In this document: piece after piece, positions 5,375 through 7,078 of the stretch
Layout: the number at the start of each line of letters is the position of its first letter
How positions within the stretch are numbered: position 1 is the stretch's first letter
NCBI GenBank assembly: GCA_025465145.1
Contig: JAODNS010000266.1
Coordinates: 1 to 7,078 of the forward strand
Source of the DNA: Frankiales bacterium
Lineage (GTDB): Bacteria > Actinomycetota > Actinomycetes > Mycobacteriales > SCTD01
DNA length: 7,078 nucleotides
Reading direction: 5' to 3'
Program-made: the position numbers and the translations under genes
The notes under the pieces: generated by a model
What the model was told of the DNA's origin: nothing
The model's database searches: none
What the model saw: the letters and a program-made list of their open reading frames with translations, nothing else

Positions 5375-5679
5375 GGCCGCCGGGCTTCGATGCGTGGCTT
5401 GCCGCGTCTTGTGAGGCCTCGGGGGTGGATGGCAAGGTCACTGATGCGACGGTTCTGCGGGGTGCGGGAGCGCTCCTGGCGACGGCCGGCGGCGCTCGGG
5501 AAGCGCGAAAGCGCGGACGGGCGCGGGCGGCGGTGTCAGGCGCGCCAGACGGGCCGAACCCGGTTGAGATCGAGGCTGCGGGCACCAGGGGTTCCGGGCT
5601 GGATGACGATGTGGTCGACCAGCGCGCGGACGATGGCGGCCTGCCGGGTGAGGGTGAGTCCGTCCCAGCGGTCGCGTAG
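5371..5679 (+). CDS. possible small protein coupled to rep
   Basis: GTG 5371 overlaps the rep stop codon (GTGA), the classical arrangement for coupled translation. About the first 55 codons (RPPGFDAWLAASCEASGVDG, then KVTDATVLRGAGALLATAGG) have coding-like composition and no overlapping gene. From 5536 to its stop at 5679 it runs antisense to the end of the integrase gene, where its sequence is dictated by the other strand (low-complexity Gly/Asp-rich). No domain is recognised. It may be a genuine rep partner with a tail overlapping the integrase, or a gene whose own stop was lost. Confidence 0.4.
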   Translation: MRPPGFDAWLAASCEASGVDGKVTDATVLRGAGALLATAGGAREARKRGRARAAVSGAPDGPNPVEIEAAGTRGSGLDDDVVDQRADDGGLPGEGESVPAVA

Positions 5680-6936
5680 CTGCTGCGCTTGTCCGGGTAG
5701 GCCGAGCAAGGCGTCCGTCTGCGTGGCGGCGGCAAGCTGGCGCTTGCGGTCGGTCATTCGCTTGTCGACCTGCTCGCGGGCAGTGCGCCACTCACGGGCG
5801 CTCATCTCGCCCTTGCCGAGCATCGCCGCGAGGTCGTCGAGTTGCTTCTGATCTTCGGCTAGGGCGTCGGCCAGGCCGCTGGCGTCGGCGCGTTCGCTGA
5901 CTCGGCCGGCAAGTGTGGCGGCGAACTGCGGGCTGTCGAGCCTCTCGACCACGGCCTCCGCGATGAGCAGCTCAAGCGGGTCCGCAACGACTGTCAGCCG
6001 GCCGCATCCGCCGTGGTCCGGGCCGGACATGCAGACGTATCGACGGGTGACCTTCCGCGACGCGAACAACTTGCCCCCGCACCGTCCGCAACGCAGCAGC
6101 CCGCTTAGCAGCGATGTACGAGGCGCTCGGCGGCCACTGCTGGCCTGATCCGCCATTCGTGCGAGGACTCGCTCGCGTTGTGCCGGGGTGATTATGGGCT
6201 CCCAGATGGCTGGCCCGACGATCTCGCCGCGGTGCTTGCGCAGGCCAGCGATACGGCCGCCGGCCAGCAGGTCGCGCAGCGTAGGGCTGCGCCACGGGCC
6301 GCCGCTGACCGTCCGGATGCCGGCTTCGTCGAGCCAGCCGCACAAAGCGCGCAGGCTCTCTCCCGCGAGGAACCGGTCGACCAGCTCGCGTATGACGGCG
6401 GCCTCGTCCGGCCGCACCGTGATCTTGTCGTCGTCGTAGCCGAAGGGACGTCGGAAGCCGCCGTGTGGTCTTCCCTCGGCGGCGACTTGGTCGAGCTTGC
6501 GCTTGACGCGCCGGCTCTTAGCCGCAGACTCGCTAGCCGCCACAGCCGCCATGATCCTCCCGATGAGCAAGCCGTCACCGGTGCCCAGGTCCATATCGCC
6601 CGCGACGAACCGGACGTAGCGCACCCCGGCGGCGTCCACGGTCTCGACGAACTGCTCGAGCTCCACCGGTCGCCGGGTGAGCCGGTCGACGTGGTAGCAG
6701 ATCACGGCGTCCCGCAGCCCGTCCCGGAGGTCATCGAGCATCTGCTCGTAGGCGGGCCGGCGCTTGCCGGAGAACGCGGACAGGTCGTTGTCCACGTACT
6801 CCTGCTCAACCTGCCAACCCGCCGAGGCAGCCAGCCGCCGGCAGTCCTCCAACTGTCGAGTAACCCCGAGGCCTAGGCCTGCGCTGTCACTGCTGATCCG
6901 TGCGTAGATCGCCGCGGTCCGCGGCTGTGATGTCAT
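5536..6936 (-). CDS. int: large serine integrase (phiRv1-type)
   Basis: A 466-aa site-specific recombinase. The resolvase catalytic domain (about 6-150) has the active-site pattern Y11-A-R13-I-S15, with S15 the nucleophile, and HVDRLTRR at 82-89. The recombinase domain follows (about 160-260, PFGY...W..PTL..LL). A zinc ribbon comes next (C283, C286, C302, C311), then a coiled coil (about 354-403), where large serine integrases gate direction. It ends in a C-terminal domain of the RALVDHIVIQP type. The length and the NDLSAFSGKRRPAYEQML pattern recall the phiRv1 integrase of M. tuberculosis, about 469 aa, which targets 13E12 repeats. It lies next to attR, reads away from it and needs no other factor for insertion; excision would need a directionality factor, for which no clear candidate is seen. 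Confidence 0.95.
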   Translation of the reverse strand: MTSQPRTAAIYARISSDSAGLGLGVTRQLEDCRRLAASAGWQVEQEYVDNDLSAFSGKRRPAYEQMLDDLRDGLRDAVICYHVDRLTRRPVELEQFVETVDAAGVRYVRFVAGDMDLGTGDGLLIGRIMAAVAASESAAKSRRVKRKLDQVAAEGRPHGGFRRPFGYDDDKITVRPDEAAVIRELVDRFLAGESLRALCGWLDEAGIRTVSGGPWRSPTLRDLLAGGRIAGLRKHRGEIVGPAIWEPIITPAQRERVLARMADQASSGRRAPRTSLLSGLLRCGRCGGKLFASRKVTRRYVCMSGPDHGGCGRLTVVADPLELLIAEAVVERLDSPQFAATLAGRVSERADASGLADALAEDQKQLDDLAAMLGKGEMSAREWRTAREQVDKRMTDRKRQLAAATQTDALLGLPGQAQQLRDRWDGLTLTRQAAIVRALVDHIVIQPGTPGARSLDLNRVRPVWRA

Positions 6937-6942
6937 GGGGGC

Positions 6943-6948
6943 AGATTA
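6943..6948 (-). promoter_or_regulatory. candidate -10 box of a leaderless integrase transcript
   Basis: On the minus strand TAATCT is followed by GCCCCC and then directly the integrase ATG (6936). A TANNNT box six bases before the start codon places transcription initiation at the A of the ATG, the hallmark of leaderless mRNAs in actinobacteria, and no ribosome binding site is present. A normally spaced -35 region (about 6966-6971) would fall on the attachment core. A TTGACC at 6963-6958 is too close (9 bp) to act as the usual -35 partner. Confidence 0.5.
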
Positions 6949-6961
6949 GCGACGTGTGGTC

Positions 6962-6970
6962 AATCTCGTG
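6962..6970 (+). repeat. attR core region
   Basis: AATCTCGTG encodes N-L-V at the point where the host HNH frame resumes. CTCGT (6965-6969) is the copy of the attL core. Left of it lies the element end carrying the integrase promoter; right of it lies the host gene. The core is 28 bp from the first base of the integrase gene. Confidence 0.75.
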
Positions 6971-7078
6971 CTGCTGTGCCGAAGACACCACGTCCTGTGG
7001 CACCTCGGCAAGATCCGCCTCGCCGACCTGCACGTCCCGGGCTGCAGTCCACCGGCAGCGACCCACCGAGGTGAGTCA
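6962..7078 (+). pseudogene. 3' part of the split DUF222/13E12 HNH gene (runs off the right edge)
   Basis: The frame reads NLVLLCRRHHVLWHLGKIR and onward to LADLHVPG, the standard continuation of the DUF222-type HNH motif (N..LC..HH). It supplies the last zinc/catalytic residues missing from the part that starts at 2738. The first three codons repeat the last three native codons of that part, so deleting one copy with the element restores a continuous gene. This half has no start codon or ribosome binding site of its own and would not be translated by itself while the element is present. The end of the gene lies outside the window. Confidence 0.85.

Larger units (their letters stand above)
3821..6969. 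mobile_element. compact integrative element with HUH Rep and serine integrase
   Basis: The element lies between two halves of one DUF222/HNH gene. Aligning the halves places the insertion at the codons for NLV, with CTCGT present at both edges (3821-3825 and 6965-6969), giving a net insert of 3,144 bp. Cargo: a small membrane protein, a hairpin-rich block, a rolling-circle Rep, an uncertain ORF coupled to rep, and a large serine integrase next to the right edge. Joining the ends predicts an attP of the form GGTCAATCTCGTCCATTCC and a restored host protein reading DLTNLVLLCRRHH. No capsid, packaging, conjugation or resistance gene is visible. From memory, the phiRv1 element of Mycobacterium tuberculosis likewise uses a serine integrase of similar size to enter REP13E12 repeats, which fits this target choice. 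Confidence 0.88.

Noticed and set aside
6178..6876. A 232-codon plus-strand frame inside the integrase gene
   Set aside because: Antisense shadow of an integrase with complete catalytic, zinc-ribbon and coiled-coil regions.
1..7078. CRISPR array, rRNA or insertion-sequence terminal repeats
   Set aside because: No regularly spaced repeats, rRNA-like segments or transposase genes were seen. The only mobile-element borders found are the short serine-integrase core copies.

Overview
The window is very GC-rich DNA with strong G/C preference at third codon positions. It carries gene families typical of Actinomycetota: a DUF222/13E12 HNH protein, a YbjN-like chaperone-fold protein and a phiRv1-type large serine integrase. 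I cannot name a genus.

Left part (1 to about 2480) looks like a worn accessory or defence-type region. It starts with the 5' end of an unidentified minus-strand gene (1-104) behind a cluster of inverted repeats. A strong hairpin (216-255) follows, then an unidentified minus-strand remnant (280-447) butted against the C-terminal end of a UvrD/Rep-like helicase (448-706). Next is an apparently intact two-gene unit: a YbjN/T3SS-chaperone-like protein (763-1197) overlapping a small zinc-ribbon protein (1190-1375). After it lies an internally deleted very-short-patch-repair (Vsr) endonuclease remnant (1393-1626). It converges on a complete HNH endonuclease (1602-2477, minus) whose N-terminal half has a YDG/SRA-like look.

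Right part (2738-7078) is the main find. A DUF222/13E12-family HNH gene starts at 2738 and reads normally up to ...DLTNLV at 3826, where the HNH motif is cut. The missing remainder, NLVLLCRRHH..., resumes in frame at 6962, directly after the integrase gene. Between the halves sits a compact mobile element of about 3.14 kb, bounded by a CTCGT core (3821-3825 and 6965-6969) inside a 7/8 match AAYCTCGT. From left to right it encodes a two-segment small membrane protein (4008-4241), a hairpin-rich non-coding block (4490-4578), an HUH rolling-circle Rep of the G2P/ORF2 type (4595-5374), an uncertain small ORF coupled to rep (5371-5679), and a convergent 466-aa large serine integrase (5536-6936, minus). 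The integrase has a candidate leaderless promoter only about 30 bp from the attachment core.

Taken together, the element looks like a minimal integrative replicon. Integrase inserts it into, and presumably excises it from, a conserved HNH codon block, and Rep could copy the excised circle. Insertion splits the host nuclease and excision would restore it. No capsid, packaging or conjugation gene is visible, so transfer would have to rely on other elements.
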